Assembly: GCA_900455155.1 (NCBI GenBank)
Contig: UGUC01000002.1
Span: 1,488,001-1,552,000, forward strand
Direction of reading: 5' to 3'
DNA: 64,000 nt
Source: Providencia stuartii
Lineage (GTDB): Bacteria > Pseudomonadota > Gammaproteobacteria > Enterobacterales > Enterobacteriaceae
Below are positions 50,725 to 61,154 of this stretch, one piece after another (position 1 is the stretch's first letter; every line of letters starts with the position of its first letter). Both the position numbers and the translations under genes were made by a program. The notes under the pieces were generated by a model. The model saw nothing but the letters and a program-made list of their open reading frames with translations, had not been told where the DNA came from and made no database searches.

Positions 50725-51439
50725 TTAATCTAATTTTACGCCGATACGACGCGCAACTTCCTCGTAAGCTTCAATTAAGCCACCGAGGCTTTGACGAAAA
50801 CGGTCTTTATCCATTTTATTGAGGGTCTCTTTATCCCACAGGCGGCTACCATCTGGAGAGAACTCATCACCAAGTACGACTTTGCCTTTGAACAGGCCAA
50901 ACTCCAATTTAAAATCAACGAGGATCAGCCCTGCATCCGCAAAAATTTTTGATAACACTTCATTGGCTTTATAACTTAAGCGCTTCATTTCCGCCAAGTT
51001 TTCTTTGTTCACCCACCCAAAAGTTTCACAATACGACTCATTCACCATCGGGTCATGTTTTGCATCATCTTTTAAGAACAAATCAAACAATGGTGGATTT
51101 AATTCCATCCCTTCTTCGACGCCAAGACGTTTAACCAAAGAGCCTGCTGCACGATTACGAATAACGCACTCTACGGGCACCATATCCAGTTTTTTTTACC
51201 AATGCTTCTGTGTCAGAGAGCAACGCTTCCATCTGTGTTGGAATACCCGCCTCTTCTAATTTGCTCATAATAAAATGGTTAAACTTATTGTTTACCATCC
51301 CTTTACGCTCGAACTGCTCGATACGCTCGCCATCGAGTGCTGATGTATCATTACGGAATTCCAGAATTAAAAGGTCAGGATCCTCAGTGGTATAGACCGT
51401 TTTCGCCTTACCACGATACAACTCAGCTTTCTTTTGCAT
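50725..51439 (-). CDS. purC: SAICAR synthetase PurC (one frameshift)
   Basis: Joins aspartate to CAIR in purine synthesis. After correction 237 residues, the E. coli length. The start [16 protein letters not shown] matches the family. [33 protein letters not shown] and [12 protein letters not shown] follow. A run of eight A near 51190 should be seven, restoring [14 protein letters not shown] candidate PurR box lies about 225 bases upstream. The neighbouring order with bamC-dapA is as in E. coli. Confidence 0.95.
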
Positions 51440-51664
51440 CTTACACACTCCAGAGATGGGATTATTCAATTAGGGTATCAACCTGCAAAATTGTGTCTGC
51501 AGATCCAGATAAGTAACAATAAAATGGTTGAAATTTACCCTTTTACCGTTACTTTTCTGCTCTGTTTCAATAAGTTATTGAATAAAAGCACCTGACAAGC
51601 TAACTAACTGATATTCAATATTTTATCTACTGTACCTAATTATAATAATAAAATCCACGCACAG

Positions 51665-51680
51665 ACGCAAACGATTACTT
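51665..51680 (-). promoter_or_regulatory. Candidate PurR box upstream of purC
   Basis: Thirteen of 16 bases match ACGCAAACGTTTGCGT, with the central ACG intact. It lies between bamC and purC, about 225 bases before the purC start. PurR control of purC is known in E. coli. Confidence 0.6.
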
Positions 51681-51782
51681 AAGCTTAAACACTGGTTTTT
51701 TGTCCATTTCGCTGACCATAAAAATGAAGCTATTAATCGATTGGCATAAAGAAAGGTTGTAGGTATGACTTAAATGCAAAAA

Positions 51783-51811
51783 AGCCGCAACCTCAAATAG
51801 AGGCTGCGGCT
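51783..51811 (-). terminator. Terminator of bamC
   Basis: A 12-base stem with one mismatch (agccgcaacctc with gaggctgcggct), followed on the minus strand by TTTTTT. Confidence 0.88.
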
Positions 51812-51828
51812 CCATAACAAAGTAATAA

Positions 51829-52878
51829 TTACTTGTCGCCGACTTTACTGAAAGCCGCTTTCAGTGCAGACACCATCTCATCATTTTGTTTCTGAGTCAG
51901 TGGTGTACCCTTAGTATTAATAAACTGCAAGCTACTGCGGTTATTCAAATCACCGACTTGAATTTTATAATCCGCTTCTGGAATTGATGGGTCATCAATC
52001 CCTAAATTTTGCCATTCTGAACTGCTCAGGCCTTTATAAGTTACCATCACAGAGCCATTTGAACGACTGCGATCACCCACTTTCATACCGATGCTTTCCA
52101 GTTTACGTGGTAAACGCTCCCAAACAGCATCAAATGGTGCACGTACGATGACAACAGGCAAGCCCGTGGCATCACTGCCAGATTGAACATCAATAATGCC
52201 ATATGCACTTTGGATACTATTTTTATTGGATGTATCACGTAAAGCATACAGGCTATCGGTTAACTCATTTAGCAATAATTTGTTATAACGCTGAATTTCA
52301 GCCTGATCCGTCACCGCTTCTGTACCTTGACGTAGGCCTAAATTCGTTACCGTCAGCGCGATCATGCCCCCTTGAGGTTGCACAGTGACTTTATGACGGC
52401 TTTCTAATGGAACGTCTTCATCCGCACGTTCCCATTTTACCCAATCCGTTTCAATCGAGCGCGACCCATCGTCTTTTGTCGTGACTGGAATATTACGCTG
52501 TTCCAAAATCATAGTGACTTGTGACCATAGCGCACTATTCTCAGGTGTATTTTCAAGCAACAAGCGGCTTGCTTCCGCGCTATCTTCAGTACGTGAACCC
52601 GCTAATTGCGAAATAGACAGTACAGGAGGGCGAATATCGAGTGCTTTACCTACTGGGCCAGATGAGGCAACTTTAGGGACGTCATATTCGCCATTTTGCA
52701 ATGGTAATGTCATTCCCTGAGGTATATTCAACACTTTCAATGGCGCGGCATCGAGATAATCTTCGTTACCGCTGACCTGACGTTTATAGCGCTGATCGCT
52801 GGAACAGGCTGCCAGTAACACAACGAGTGACAGGCCAGCAACCTTCATAACCTTCGATTTTTGCAATAATGTTGCCAT
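51829..52878 (-). CDS. bamC: Outer-membrane assembly lipoprotein BamC
   Basis: A 349-residue lipoprotein subunit of the BAM complex, which inserts beta-barrel proteins into the outer membrane. Signal peptide ends LLAACSSDQ (lipobox). SSDQRYKRQVSGNEDYLDAAPL and the following GMTLPLQNGEYDVP form the unstructured N-terminal region that contacts BamD. Two helix-grip domains follow; the C-terminal one has VGDRSRSNGSVMVTY and VGDLNNRSSLQFI. It follows dapA by 16 bases, as in E. coli (bamC, formerly nlpB or dapX). Confidence 0.95.
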   Translation of the reverse strand: MATLLQKSKVMKVAGLSLVVLLAACSSDQRYKRQVSGNEDYLDAAPLKVLNIPQGMTLPLQNGEYDVPKVASSGPVGKALDIRPPVLSISQLAGSRTEDSAEASRLLLENTPENSALWSQVTMILEQRNIPVTTKDDGSRSIETDWVKWERADEDVPLESRHKVTVQPQGGMIALTVTNLGLRQGTEAVTDQAEIQRYNKLLLNELTDSLYALRDTSNKNSIQSAYGIIDVQSGSDATGLPVVIVRAPFDAVWERLPRKLESIGMKVGDRSRSNGSVMVTYKGLSSSEWQNLGIDDPSIPEADYKIQVGDLNNRSSLQFINTKGTPLTQKQNDEMVSALKAAFSKVGDK

Positions 52879-52894
52879 TAAAATTCCCTAAATT

Positions 52895-53803
52895 TTACAG
52901 TAGCCCAGCGAATCTCAGGGCCTGCTCCACTTTTTGTTGGCCTGACTCTGTTAACGGTGTCATTGGTAACCGTAATGTAGCGTCAGCAATCAAGCCAAGA
53001 CGGTGGCAGCCCCATTTCGCTGGAATTGGATTAGGCTCAACAAATAACTGATGATGCAGACCCATCAGACGTTTGTTTAATTCACGAGCCTCAGTATATT
53101 TGCCCGCAAGCGCTAAGTCACACATTTTTACCATTTGTGCGGCTGCAACGTTAGCTGTAACAGAAATAACGCCCTGACCACCCAACTGCATGAAGTCGAG
53201 TGCCGTTGCATCATCACCGGTGAGCAACACAAAATTATCATCAACCAGTTCTTTGATTTGGTGAACCCTTGCTAAGTTCCCTGTCGCCTCTTTAATTGAA
53301 ACAATATTCGCCAATTTAGCCAAGCGACCTACCGTTTCAGGCAATAAGTCACAACCTGTACGTGATGGTACATTATAGAGAATTTGTGGCAAGCTCGTGT
53401 TTTCTGATATTGCTTTAAAATGCTGATACAACCCTTCTTGTGAAGGCCTATTATAATAAGGTGTGACTGTCAGACAAGCAACAACACCTGAATTTTCAAA
53501 CTCTTTTGTCAGAGAGATAGCTTCTGCAGTGGCATTTGCGCCAGCTCCTGCAATGATGGGGATGCGTCCGTCTGCCAGTTCTAGAGTTGTATGCACCACT
53601 TCAACATGTTCTTTATGAGTTAAGGTGGCAGACTCACCCGTTGTCCCAACAGACACAATCGCAGAAGTGCCGCTCTCAACGTGGTAATCAACTAATCTTT
53701 TCAAACTTTGTTTATCCAAACGACCATTTGAATCCATTGGTGTAATTACCGCAACAATACTGCCAGTTAAAAATTGTTTATAGTTTGTGTTTGAGTGAGA
53801 CAT
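52895..53803 (-). CDS. dapA: 4-Hydroxy-tetrahydrodipicolinate synthase
   Basis: First committed enzyme of diaminopimelate and lysine synthesis; condenses pyruvate with aspartate semialdehyde. The Schiff-base Lys is in VSIKEATGN, the Thr pair in VGTTGESAT and the catalytic Tyr in [10 protein letters not shown]. The 302-residue reading carries about ten more N-terminal residues ([10 protein letters not shown]) than E. coli DapA, whose start lines up near [14 protein letters not shown]. The longer form has no better start visible. Divergent from gcvR and co-directional with bamC. Confidence 0.96.
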   Translation of the reverse strand: MSHSNTNYKQFLTGSIVAVITPMDSNGRLDKQSLKRLVDYHVESGTSAIVSVGTTGESATLTHKEHVEVVHTTLELADGRIPIIAGAGANATAEAISLTKEFENSGVVACLTVTPYYNRPSQEGLYQHFKAISENTSLPQILYNVPSRTGCDLLPETVGRLAKLANIVSIKEATGNLARVHQIKELVDDNFVLLTGDDATALDFMQLGGQGVISVTANVAAAQMVKMCDLALAGKYTEARELNKRLMGLHHQLFVEPNPIPAKWGCHRLGLIADATLRLPMTPLTESGQQKVEQALRFAGLL

Positions 53804-54077
53804 AGCTATACCCCCTAAATAGTTTAGTCTCCATGGTACTTTTTCATTTCAAAGAAGAAAACCACCCAACCACAGGTTTTTAATGAATTTTGTTAATACC
53901 GCTAGGATTAACTTAAATAGAAGTAATAATTCTCGATCATGACTCGCAAGAGTGAATCTGCCCTCTTGGCAGATTCTTATTTTTGTGGTTTCCTTACCAT
54001 CATCACCAAGCAGATTTTGTGCTTGAAAACATTGAGCAAAAAAGCGAATCTGCAAATTAAAAAATAAGGAACAGACT

Positions 54078-54635
54078 TTGCCTAAGACTGAACAGCAATT
54101 TCTTGTAATTACTGCGCTGGGTACCGATCGTCCGGGCATTGTGAATACCATCACTCGATTGGTGAGTGAATGTGATTGCAACATCGAAGACAGCCGTTTA
54201 GCGATGTTTGGTAAAGAATTTACCTTTATTATGATGCTTTCGGGTAGTTGGAATGCGATTGCACAAATTGAGGCTATTTTGCCACTAAAAGGGGCTGAAT
54301 TAGAGTTACTCATTGTGATGAAACGGACGCAGAGCGTACAGACGACAGATTACCCATCAACGGTAACCGTCAATGTCGTCGTCGATGATGCACCACGCAT
54401 CGTAGAACAATTTACGAATTTATTTACAACCCAGCAATGTAATATTGCGGAGCTTGTGTCAAAAACACAGCCTGCAAGTAATGGTATGCCGGCGCAACTT
54501 GAAATACAAATCACGGCACATCATCCATTGGATGATAATGGCATAATTATAAAGAATAAATTTCAACAACTATGTACAATGCTCAACGCTAAAGGCAACA
54601 TAAGCATTGTAAATAATCCCAAAATGCAGAGTTAA
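54078..54635 (+). CDS. gcvR: Glycine cleavage system repressor GcvR
   Basis: A 185-residue protein with two ACT domains: QFLVITALGTDRPGIVNTITRLVSECDCNIEDSRLAMFG and the second from about residue 92 (VTVNVVVDDAPRIVEQFTNLF). GcvR does not bind DNA itself but binds GcvA in response to glycine to repress gcvTHP. Divergent from dapA and 14 bases before bcp, the same as in E. coli. The start codon TTG at 54078 follows AAGGA and agrees with relatives. Confidence 0.93.
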   Translation: MPKTEQQFLVITALGTDRPGIVNTITRLVSECDCNIEDSRLAMFGKEFTFIMMLSGSWNAIAQIEAILPLKGAELELLIVMKRTQSVQTTDYPSTVTVNVVVDDAPRIVEQFTNLFTTQQCNIAELVSKTQPASNGMPAQLEIQITAHHPLDDNGIIIKNKFQQLCTMLNAKGNISIVNNPKMQS

Positions 54636-54649
54636 CGGAGATATATGTA

Positions 54650-55120
54650 ATGAACCCATTGAAAGCCGGTGATAAGGCGCCTCAATTCAGCCTTCCTGAC
54701 CAAGATGGTGAAATCATCAATCTTTCAGATTATCAGGGTCAACGCGTATTAGTTTACTTCTACCCTAAAGCTATGACCCCAGGGTGTACCGTTCAGGCAT
54801 GCGGCCTGCGCGACGAAATGGAGACACTAAGAGAAAAGGGTGTTGAAGTTTTAGGCATTAGCACAGATAAACCCGAAAAATTGTCTCGTTTCGCTGAAAA
54901 AGAGCTATTGAACTTCGCACTATTATCAGATGAAGATCATCAAGTATGTGAACAATTTGGTGTATGGGGTGAAAAACAATTCATGGGTAAAACTTATGAC
55001 GGCATTCACCGCATTAGTTTTCTCATTGATGCAAATGGAACTATTGAACATGTATTCGATAATTTCAAAACAAGCAATCACCATGAAATTGTTCTCGAGT
55101 ACATAAATACTCACGCTTAA
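54650..55120 (+). CDS. bcp: Thioredoxin-dependent thiol peroxidase Bcp
   Basis: A 156-residue atypical peroxiredoxin (BCP/PrxQ). The peroxidatic Cys46 is in AMTPGCTVQACGLRD, with the resolving Cys51 five residues later. The N-terminal APQFSLPDQDGE and the C-terminal RISFLIDANG are standard. It reduces peroxides at the expense of thioredoxin. Follows gcvR closely and probably shares its transcript. Confidence 0.96.
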   Translation: MNPLKAGDKAPQFSLPDQDGEIINLSDYQGQRVLVYFYPKAMTPGCTVQACGLRDEMETLREKGVEVLGISTDKPEKLSRFAEKELLNFALLSDEDHQVCEQFGVWGEKQFMGKTYDGIHRISFLIDANGTIEHVFDNFKTSNHHEIVLEYINTHA

Positions 55121-55350
55121 CATTTAATTTGATAGGGTTGTTTAGCTTTATGCAACCCTTCTCATCCCCCTTCCCTTTATATCTTTCATTGCTGACTAAC
55201 CTAAAAGCTAAAAGATTTTTAGTCATCTGATTGACTGAATCATTTGAGTTAAATGGCATACTGATGGTAATGAAAGGGAAGATAGAAAAGATAGCCAAAT
55301 ACAGGCTCAACTTAGACTTGTTGAACCTGTTTAGCCATTAATACTATTTG

Positions 55351-55872
55351 CTACCGTTGAAGCTGTTGTTGGTATAAACGGTAGTTTTCCTCATCGAAGC
55401 AAACAAAAATAACTTTCTTTGGCAAGCTATTGGCGGCGAGATAGTTAGCCACAGTTTCACAGGCAATCTGTGCCGCTAATGGCTTAGGAAAGCGATAAAT
55501 GCCTGTACTGATATTGGGAAAAGCGATGGTTTCGATTTGATATTTGCTCGCCAACCTCAAACTAGATAAATACGCATTGGCTAAGATTTGCGCCTCTTCA
55601 TGGGTTCCATCTTGCCAAACAGGCCCTACCGTATGGATAACATACTTAGCAGGTAACTTACCTGCGGTGGTGATCACCGCGTTTCCAGGCTTACAACTTC
55701 CCTGTTTTGCTCTAATTTGCCGGCATTCATCAAGGATTGCACTACCACCCGCGCGATGAATCGCGCCATCAACGCCACTACCACCGAGTAAAGCACTATT
55801 CGCGGTATTAACAATCGCATCGACGGCAGTTTTCGTGATATCACCTTGCTGTAGTTCAATTTGAGTTTGCAT
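55351..55872 (-). CDS. ymdB: Macrodomain O-acetyl-ADP-ribose deacetylase YmdB type
   Basis: A 173-residue macrodomain protein from MQTQIELQQGDIT. Landmarks are GDITKTAVDAIVNTANSALLGGSGVDGAIHRAGG (the catalytic Asn-Ala-Ala-like and Gly-rich loop with Asp) and AFPNISTGIYRFP. The family removes acetyl from O-acetyl-ADP-ribose; E. coli YmdB also modulates RNase III. A longer reading would start in perM. The stop of perM lies 12 bases upstream, so the two are probably co-transcribed. Confidence 0.88.
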   Translation of the reverse strand: MQTQIELQQGDITKTAVDAIVNTANSALLGGSGVDGAIHRAGGSAILDECRQIRAKQGSCKPGNAVITTAGKLPAKYVIHTVGPVWQDGTHEEAQILANAYLSSLRLASKYQIETIAFPNISTGIYRFPKPLAAQIACETVANYLAANSLPKKVIFVCFDEENYRLYQQQLQR

Positions 55873-55883
55873 TTCCCTCTCCA

Positions 55884-56957
55884 TCATTCCAATTTTTGCT
55901 GACTCTCGGACGTATCCTCTGGCCACACATTGATAACAGCCTTAATCAGCGTTGCCAATGGAATAGCAAAGAAAACGCCCCAAAAACCCCATAAGCCACC
56001 AAAAATCACGACCGATAAAATAATCACTAACGGATGAAGGTTAACCGCTTCAGAAAAGAGTAATGGAACAAATAAATTACTATCTAACCCTTGAATAACA
56101 AGATAAACAATAATTAATGACCAAAAATCACTGCCGATTCCCCACTGGAATAGCGCCACCAATACCACCGGGATCGTCACAGCCACCGCACCAATATAGG
56201 GGATCAAAACTAAAACCCCAACCAGCACTGACAACAATACTGAATAGCGCAAATCAAAGTAGGCAAACCCAGCGTAGGTACAGACCCCGACAATCACCAT
56301 TTCGGTCACTTTGCCGCGTAAATAGTTGGTGATTTGCTGATTCATCTCGACCCAAACTTTCCCCACCAACAAGCGGTTTCTTGGCAATACCTTTTGAACG
56401 CTACTGATAATTTTTTGTTTATCTTTTAATAAGAAAAACATCATTAAAGGCACGAGTACGGTATAAATTGCCAAGGTAAATACGCCAATGAGCGAGGCCA
56501 CCGACATTTTAACCACCGATTCCGCCACTCCAGATAAACGGCTGCGGAGATTATCTGCCATCATATCGATAATACCCGCATCAACCAACGCTGGGTAACG
56601 CTCTGGTAATGTTTGCGCGAACTCGTTAAAACGCGTTACCATTTTAGGTAAGTCACCAACGAGATTGATCCCTTGTTGCCACGCCGTTGGTGCAATAATT
56701 AAAATAACCATGGCACTAATTCCAGCAAACAAGGTCAAAATAATACTGACTGCAACAACACGCGAGCAACCGATACGCTCAAGTAAGTGTGTTGGCCATT
56801 CAAGGAGATAAGCCAATACTATCGCGACCAATAAAGGGGCTAAGATATTGCTGAAGAAAAAGATGATACAGAAGCCGACAATGAGCAACGTAAACAGTGC
56901 AACAGCCTGTGGATCAGCAAAACGTCGCCGATACCATTGTAATAACATTTCCAGCAT
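55884..56957 (-). CDS. perM: AI-2E family transporter PerM
   Basis: A 357-residue polytopic membrane protein very close to E. coli PerM (YfgO): MLEMLLQWYRRRFADPQAV, APLLVAIVLAYLLEWPT, the central QQITNYLRGKVTEM and the C-terminal NLHPLVIILSVVIFGGLWGFWGVFFAIPLATL. The family includes TqsA, an exporter of autoinducer-2, but PerM's substrate is unknown. Divergent from bepA. Confidence 0.95.
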   Translation of the reverse strand: MLEMLLQWYRRRFADPQAVALFTLLIVGFCIIFFFSNILAPLLVAIVLAYLLEWPTHLLERIGCSRVVAVSIILTLFAGISAMVILIIAPTAWQQGINLVGDLPKMVTRFNEFAQTLPERYPALVDAGIIDMMADNLRSRLSGVAESVVKMSVASLIGVFTLAIYTVLVPLMMFFLLKDKQKIISSVQKVLPRNRLLVGKVWVEMNQQITNYLRGKVTEMVIVGVCTYAGFAYFDLRYSVLLSVLVGVLVLIPYIGAVAVTIPVVLVALFQWGIGSDFWSLIIVYLVIQGLDSNLFVPLLFSEAVNLHPLVIILSVVIFGGLWGFWGVFFAIPLATLIKAVINVWPEDTSESQQKLE

Positions 56958-57096
56958 TTATTAGCTCCTTGGAAATTAATGCTTTAAAGACAGTTCCTAA
57001 ATTATCGAAAATTATACCAATTAACAGACATTTCGGTAGCTTTTGCTATCATGGATTGATCTCAAAATTAATCGTTGTACGGGATGCAATTGTTTC

Positions 57097-58560
57097 ATGA
57101 ATAAAAAACTGAAAAATCCACTTCTAGTTTTATTGATAGCCGCGTGCGTCAACGGCGCTGTGCTCCCTGCTTACAGTGCCGTTGAGGACACACTTCCTGA
57201 TATCGGTACGACAGCGGGTGGTACACTGAGCATCAATCAAGAAATTATTATGGGTGATGCTATCACTCGCCAGATCCGTGCCAGTACACCATTGATTTAC
57301 GACCCACTGCTTAATCAATACATCAATAAGCTGGGGATGCGGTTAGTGAAAAGTGCCGACTCCGTGAGAACGCCCTTTAAATTCTATTTGGTGAATAACC
57401 CCAATATTAACGCCTATGCCTATTTTGGGGGGAATGTGGTGCTGCACTCCGCACTATTTCGCTATAGCCAAAATGAGAGCCAATTAGCTTCTGTCATGGC
57501 GCACGAAATTTCTCACGTAACGCAGCGTCACTTAGCACGCATGATGGAAGACCAAAAAAGCACCACTCCCCTTGCGATTGCCGGTACGATTGGGTCGTTA
57601 TTATTAGTTATGGCAAACCCACAAGCAGGGTTCGCCGCTTTAACGGGAACCATGGCAGGCGTCCAACAAGGGATGATCAGTTTTACTCAAGCCAACGAGC
57701 AAGAAGCAGACCGTATTGGCTTACAGACCTTAAGGCGAGCAGGTTTTGATCCTCACTCTATGGCCGACTTTATGCAAGTGATGTCAGATCAAACCCGCTA
57801 TATGTCAAAACCCCCTGAAATATTGCTGACTCACCCACTACCAGATAGCCGTTTAGCGGATGCGCGTAACCGGTCTAATCAGTATCCAAAGGTTACCATA
57901 CCTTCATCAGAAGACTTTATGCTAGCCCGTGTTCGTATTTTATCCATGTATACGTCAGGACAACAGCATGCATTAGATCAAATTCTGGATAATTATAGTC
58001 GAGGCACTCCTCAAGAAAGGATAGCGGCTGACTATGGTCGTGCTTTGAAGTTATCGCAAGATAAGAAATATGCCGAAGCGACCAAGATCATGAGCAACCT
58101 ACTGGAAAAACAACCCGATAATCCTTGGTTTATCGATGTTATGACAGATTTGGATATTGAGCAAAATCGTGCAGCCCAAGCGGTGACTCGTTTACAAGAT
58201 GCATTAAAAAAATCACCAAGCAACCCCGTATTACAAATCAACCTTGCCAACGCTTTAATTAACAATAAGCAGTATCAAACGGCTATTTCATTACTGAACA
58301 AATATACCTTCAATTATCCCGAGGATCCTAATGGTTGGGATCTGTTAGCTGAAGCCTCGGCGAAATCAGGTAAGCGTAATGAAGAGCTAGCCGCTTATGC
58401 AGAAGGTATGGCGCTTCGAGGTAACTATGATAACGCGATTAATTATCTCAGCGAAGCGAGTCGAAAAAGTCGTCTGGGAAGTTATGAGCAACAACGCTAT
58501 GATGCTCGCATAGATGAGCTAAGAAAATTACAATTAAGAGACAGTAAAGCTAAACCGTAA
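57097..58560 (+). CDS. bepA: Periplasmic chaperone/protease BepA
   Basis: A 487-residue periplasmic M48 metallopeptidase. Signal peptide from MNKKLKNPLLVLLIAACVNGAVLPAYS. Zinc motif VMAHEISHVTQRH with third ligand region NEQEADRIG. The C-terminal third contains TPR repeats (AADYGRALKLSQDKKY, LLEKQPDNPW, DALKKSPSNPVLQINLA). BepA promotes maturation of LptD and degrades stalled barrel proteins at BAM. A start 18 codons upstream would lose the signal peptide. It precedes yfgD by a few bases. Confidence 0.95.
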   Translation: MNKKLKNPLLVLLIAACVNGAVLPAYSAVEDTLPDIGTTAGGTLSINQEIIMGDAITRQIRASTPLIYDPLLNQYINKLGMRLVKSADSVRTPFKFYLVNNPNINAYAYFGGNVVLHSALFRYSQNESQLASVMAHEISHVTQRHLARMMEDQKSTTPLAIAGTIGSLLLVMANPQAGFAALTGTMAGVQQGMISFTQANEQEADRIGLQTLRRAGFDPHSMADFMQVMSDQTRYMSKPPEILLTHPLPDSRLADARNRSNQYPKVTIPSSEDFMLARVRILSMYTSGQQHALDQILDNYSRGTPQERIAADYGRALKLSQDKKYAEATKIMSNLLEKQPDNPWFIDVMTDLDIEQNRAAQAVTRLQDALKKSPSNPVLQINLANALINNKQYQTAISLLNKYTFNYPEDPNGWDLLAEASAKSGKRNEELAAYAEGMALRGNYDNAINYLSEASRKSRLGSYEQQRYDARIDELRKLQLRDSKAKP

Positions 58561-58572
58561 GGAATGATGACC

Positions 58573-58929
58573 ATGACGGATACAATTACCATTTATCATA
58601 ACCCTCGTTGCTCTAAAAGCCGTGAAACGCTTGCATTATTAGAATCTAAAGGGGTCACACCAACAATCGTTGAGTATTTAAAAAATCCCCCTAGCGTTGC
58701 TGAAATCAAACGGTTATTAAAGGCATTAGGCTTCTCTGATGCACGGCAATTAATGCGTAGCAAAGAGGATATCTACAAAGAATTGGGTCTTGGAAACGAC
58801 GCTTTAACGCAAGAGCAATTAATTCAAGCCATGCATGACAACCCAAAATTAATTGAGCGCCCTATTGTTGTCAAAGGGAAAACGGCAAAATTAGGTCGCC
58901 CGCCAGAGCAGGTTCTTGATGTTCTCTAA
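58573..58929 (+). CDS. yfgD: ArsC-family glutaredoxin-dependent reductase YfgD
   Basis: A 118-residue ArsC-family protein: TIYHNPRCSKSRETLALLESKG with the catalytic Cys, followed by RSKEDIYKELGL, LIERPIVV and LGRPPEQVLDVL. E. coli YfgD has the same length and place between bepA and hda. The family reduces arsenate with glutathione/glutaredoxin, but no ars operon is nearby and its true role is not shown. Two earlier in-frame Met codons exist; MTDTITIYHNP best matches relatives. Confidence 0.9.
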   Translation: MTDTITIYHNPRCSKSRETLALLESKGVTPTIVEYLKNPPSVAEIKRLLKALGFSDARQLMRSKEDIYKELGLGNDALTQEQLIQAMHDNPKLIERPIVVKGKTAKLGRPPEQVLDVL

Positions 58930-58940
58930 TGGCTCAAAAA

Positions 58941-58963
58941 AAAGGCAGTGGATCACTGCCTTT
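58941..58963. terminator. Bidirectional terminator between yfgD and hda
   Basis: A perfect ten-base stem (aaaggcagtg with cactgccttt) with A and T tracts on both sides, overlapping the end of hda. Confidence 0.85.
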
Positions 58964-59663
58964 ATAATTGGAGGATATCTTTAACAAACGGGATAGTCAG
59001 TTTGCGTTGTGCAACGATCGAGGCATGATCCAGTTTGTTCAAAATATCAAACAATGTTCCCATTTTTCTATCTAACCGTTTTAATACAAAACGGCATACA
59101 TCTTCGGGTAATTCAAACCCTCGCATTCTTGCCCGCAATTGTAGCGCACAAATTTTATCTTCATCGCTAAGTGGATGGAGTTTATAAATCTGCCCCCAAT
59201 CCAACCGAGAGGCTAAATCAGGCAGTGAGAGATCGATTTGTCTTGGTGGTCTATCACCGGTGATCAGCAAACAAGTTCGACCAATTTCTAAAATGCGATT
59301 ATACAAATTGAAAACGGCCATTTCCCATTCAGGATCGCCTGCGATACATTGAATATTATCAATACAAACCAGTGAAAGGTGTTCCATGCCATCAAGGACT
59401 TCAGGTACAAAATAGGCACGCTTATCAAGCGGAACATAGCCCACGGCCATATCTTGTTCTGATAATTCAGCGCATGCGGCATGCAGTAGGTGACTCTTAC
59501 CGCCCCCTTCACGAGACCAATAATAAATATAACTACCATGCGATTGGTTAATGGCGAGTTTAATAGCAGATAGCAACGCCTCATTTTCGCCTGCATAAAA
59601 GCTGGCAAACGTTTCGTCATCGGGTAGATACAGTGGTAGTGAAAGTTGCGATGGTGTGTTCAG
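58962..59663 (-). CDS. hda: DnaA regulatory inactivator Hda, CTG start
   Basis: A 233-residue AAA+ protein. With the beta clamp it stimulates ATP hydrolysis by DnaA to prevent re-initiation. The clamp-binding motif QLSLPL is at the extreme N-terminus; the P-loop is [11 protein letters not shown], sensor-like [10 protein letters not shown], and the Arg finger region LASRLDWGQ. The start is CTG at 59663 (CTG AAC ACA), preceded by AGAGGTG. E. coli hda is known to start at the same CTG codon. An ATG at 59723 would add 20 residues unlike relatives. Confidence 0.92.
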   Translation of the reverse strand: MNTPSQLSLPLYLPDDETFASFYAGENEALLSAIKLAINQSHGSYIYYWSREGGGKSHLLHAACAELSEQDMAVGYVPLDKRAYFVPEVLDGMEHLSLVCIDNIQCIAGDPEWEMAVFNLYNRILEIGRTCLLITGDRPPRQIDLSLPDLASRLDWGQIYKLHPLSDEDKICALQLRARMRGFELPEDVCRFVLKRLDRKMGTLFDILNKLDHASIVAQRKLTIPFVKDILQL

Positions 59664-59744
59664 AAGCACCTCTGACTGTGCAAAACAATTAACACTTGCA
59701 AGTTTACCATAAATTTCAAGCATAAATGAACAAGAAGAAACTTA

Positions 59745-59773
59745 ATTGCCGATGCTTTCATCACATCGGCAAT
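59745..59773 (-). terminator. Hairpin after uraA
   Basis: A perfect ten-base stem (attgccgatg with catcggcaat) just past the uraA stop; the T tract is weak. Confidence 0.65.
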
Positions 59774-59785
59774 GAGACAACTGTT

Positions 59786-61088
59786 TTATTTCGTGGAATG
59801 TTTCGTATCAACTTCTTCGATATCTGAGGTTACAAACTGCTTTTCAGGACGAACAAAAGTGATAAAACGGAATAATAGTGCCATGACAATACCCACGATG
59901 GTTGCCAATGCCATGCCTTTCAATTCGGCTTGACCAATATGAATAACCGCACCACTAACACCAATAATCAAGATCACAGAGGTCAAGATCAAGTTTTGGG
60001 GTTTATTGTAGTCAACTTTAGAGTCGATTAGCACACGAATACCTGAAGCCCCGATCACCCCATAAAGCAGCAAAGACACCCCTCCCATTACAGGTACTGG
60101 CACTAACTGAATCGCCGCCGCTAATTTCCCCACACAAGAAAGTAAAATTGCGATGATTGCTGCCCCACCAATGACCCAAGAGCTATACACCTTAGTGATC
60201 GCCATTACACCAATATTTTCACCGTAGGTGGTATTAGGTGTTGAACCAAAGAACCCTGACAACACCGTAGAGAAACCGTTTGCAAACATTGAACGATGTA
60301 AGCCAGGGTTTTTCAATAAGTCACGCTCAACAATATTTGCAGTTACCACCAAGTGGCCTACATGTTCAGCAATAACGACTAATGCGGCAGGTAGAATAGT
60401 CAAAATAGCGAACCATTCAAAACGTGGCGTATAAAACGTTGGAATTGCAAACCATGGTGCTTCAATAACAGGCGTAAAGTCCACAATGCCCATAAAATAG
60501 GATAAAGCGTAACCAACTAAGAAAACCAATCAAAATAGGAATGATGGATAAGAACCCGCGGAACACGACAGCACACAAAATAGTCACTGACAGTGTTGTG
60601 ATAGAAATAATTAACGTATTAGGATCTACCGCGACCCCTTCTTTTGGCAGTAACCCTGCCATACCGGCGGCCGTTTGAGCCAATTCGAGGCCAATAACCG
60701 CGACAATCGCTCCCATCGCAGCAGGAGGAAACATGACGTTAATCCAGCCTCGACCCGCCACCTTAACAATCAAGGCCACAATGCAAAACAGTATTCCGCA
60801 AATAATAAAGCCACCCAATGCAAGTTCATAACCGAGTGGTAGCAAAATCATGACTGGTGAAATAAAAGCAAAACTCGACCCTAAATAGGCAGGAATTTTC
60901 CCTTTACAAATAAATAAATAAAGTAAGGTGCCAATCCCATTGAACAGCAAAATAGTTGCTGGGTTAACACCAAACAAGATCGGTACAATTACAGTCGCGC
61001 CAAACATGGCAAACAGATGTTGAAAACTAAGCGGTATGGTTTGTAATAATGGTGGCCTTTCTTCAACACTAATTGCACGACGTGTCAT
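59786..61088 (-). CDS. uraA: Uracil:proton symporter UraA (one frameshift)
   Basis: Membrane permease importing uracil. After correction about 433 residues. N-terminal LLQTIPLSFQHLFAMFGATVIVP, YLGSSFAFISPV and FPPAAMGAIVAVIGLELA, then AEHVGHLVVTANIV and PNTTYGENIGVMAITKVYS are hallmarks of the NCS2 family. A run of four T near 60528 should be three, joining ILIG to FLVGYALSYFMGIVDF. A terminator separates it from upp upstream, as expected for regulated readthrough. Confidence 0.94.
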
Positions 61089-61128
61089 TTCTTTTCATCC
61101 CCTTAATGTATTTTTATAATCAAAAAAA

Positions 61129-61149
61129 AGCCGACTTCTAAAGTCGGCT
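61129..61149 (-). terminator. Terminator between upp and uraA
   Basis: A perfect nine-base stem (agccgactt with aagtcggct), tiny loop, then eight T on the minus strand. It lies within the upp-uraA pair, so uraA expression depends on readthrough. Confidence 0.85.
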
Positions 61150-61154
61150 AATTA

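Noticed and set aside
55134..55159. Hairpin agggttg/caaccct after bcp as a terminator
   Set aside because: Short stem, long loop and no T run; too weak to list as a feature.
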